From Fidelibacterota bacterium (GTDB taxonomy: Bacteria > Marinisomatota > Marinisomatia > Marinisomatales > TCS55), in the NCBI GenBank assembly GCA_004124535.1, contig SCKQ01000013.1:1-47046 (forward strand): a stretch of 47,046 bases of DNA, written 5' to 3'. A model generated the notes under the pieces. That model was given only the letters and a program-made list of their open reading frames with translations, searched no databases and was not told where the DNA came from. The stretch's first letter is position 1. Every line of letters begins with the position of its first letter. Both the position numbers and the translations under genes were made by a program. Below are positions 47,046-47,046 of this stretch, piece after piece.

Positions 47046-47046
47046 C

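Overview
The window is a dense, gene-rich piece of a diderm (two-membrane) bacterial chromosome. Lipoprotein sorting (LolCDE-type), TamB/BamA-family outer-membrane proteins, GmhA, several lipoprotein signals, a bacterial-type GGGP synthase, a cobalamin-dependent ribonucleotide reductase and moderate AT-richness fit the FCB group (Bacteroidetes/Marinimicrobia-like). No rRNA or phylogenetic marker comparison was possible, so the phylum is inference. I count 41 protein genes: 39 complete and two cut by the window edges (prfB at the left, the ribonucleotide reductase at the right). I see no tRNA, rRNA, CRISPR array, transposase or prophage.

Layout. 1-1.4 kb: end of prfB, then a GC-richer membrane protein of unknown role. 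1.4-4.2 kb (-): an M16 zinc peptidase lipoprotein. 4.5-13.6 kb (+): lysS translationally coupled to two LolC/E permeases and LolD, then clpC and dnaK. 13.7-19.9 kb (+): TamB-like, TamA/BamA-like and a TPR lipoprotein. 19.9-22.8 kb (+): MoxR, DUF58 and a BatD/DUF4381-like lipoprotein. 22.9-32.0 kb (+): a tight run efp-accB-accC-gcvH-GGGP synthase-gmhA-xerD-M50 protease-small membrane protein-ftcD-mutL, with gaps of 16 bases or less. 32.1-36.7 kb (-): a DUF1801 protein, a PfkB kinase fused to a queuosine-nucleotide-glycosidase-like domain, an AdiC-like amino-acid antiporter and a 2-oxoglutarate/Fe(II)-type oxygenase. 37.0-38.0 kb: miaA. 38.1-41.0 kb: a PyrR-attenuated pyrR-pyrB-pyrC operon. 41.1-44.7 kb: rplM-rpsI-rpsB-tsf-pyrH-frr. 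44.8 kb to the end (-): class II ribonucleotide reductase.

Most interesting points. (1) The gene at 32509-34311 joins a PfkB nucleoside-kinase domain to a C-terminal domain that by eye matches the Qng1/DUF2419 queuosine 5'-phosphate glycosidase family and ends in an EndoIII-like four-cysteine cluster. It looks like a one-polypeptide kinase-plus-glycosidase for salvage of queuosine or another modified nucleoside. (2) The pyr leader contains a match to the PyrR-binding loop, with competing antiterminator and terminator arms and a possible anti-Shine-Dalgarno pairing. (3) The oxygenase reading frame continues upstream through its conserved N-terminal strand but has no usual start codon. (4) Two inverted copies of a short dispersed-repeat-like unit lie between miaA and the pyr leader, and one of them supplies the miaA stop codon. 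(5) A 47-residue membrane protein is coupled to the M50 protease by a 4-base overlap.
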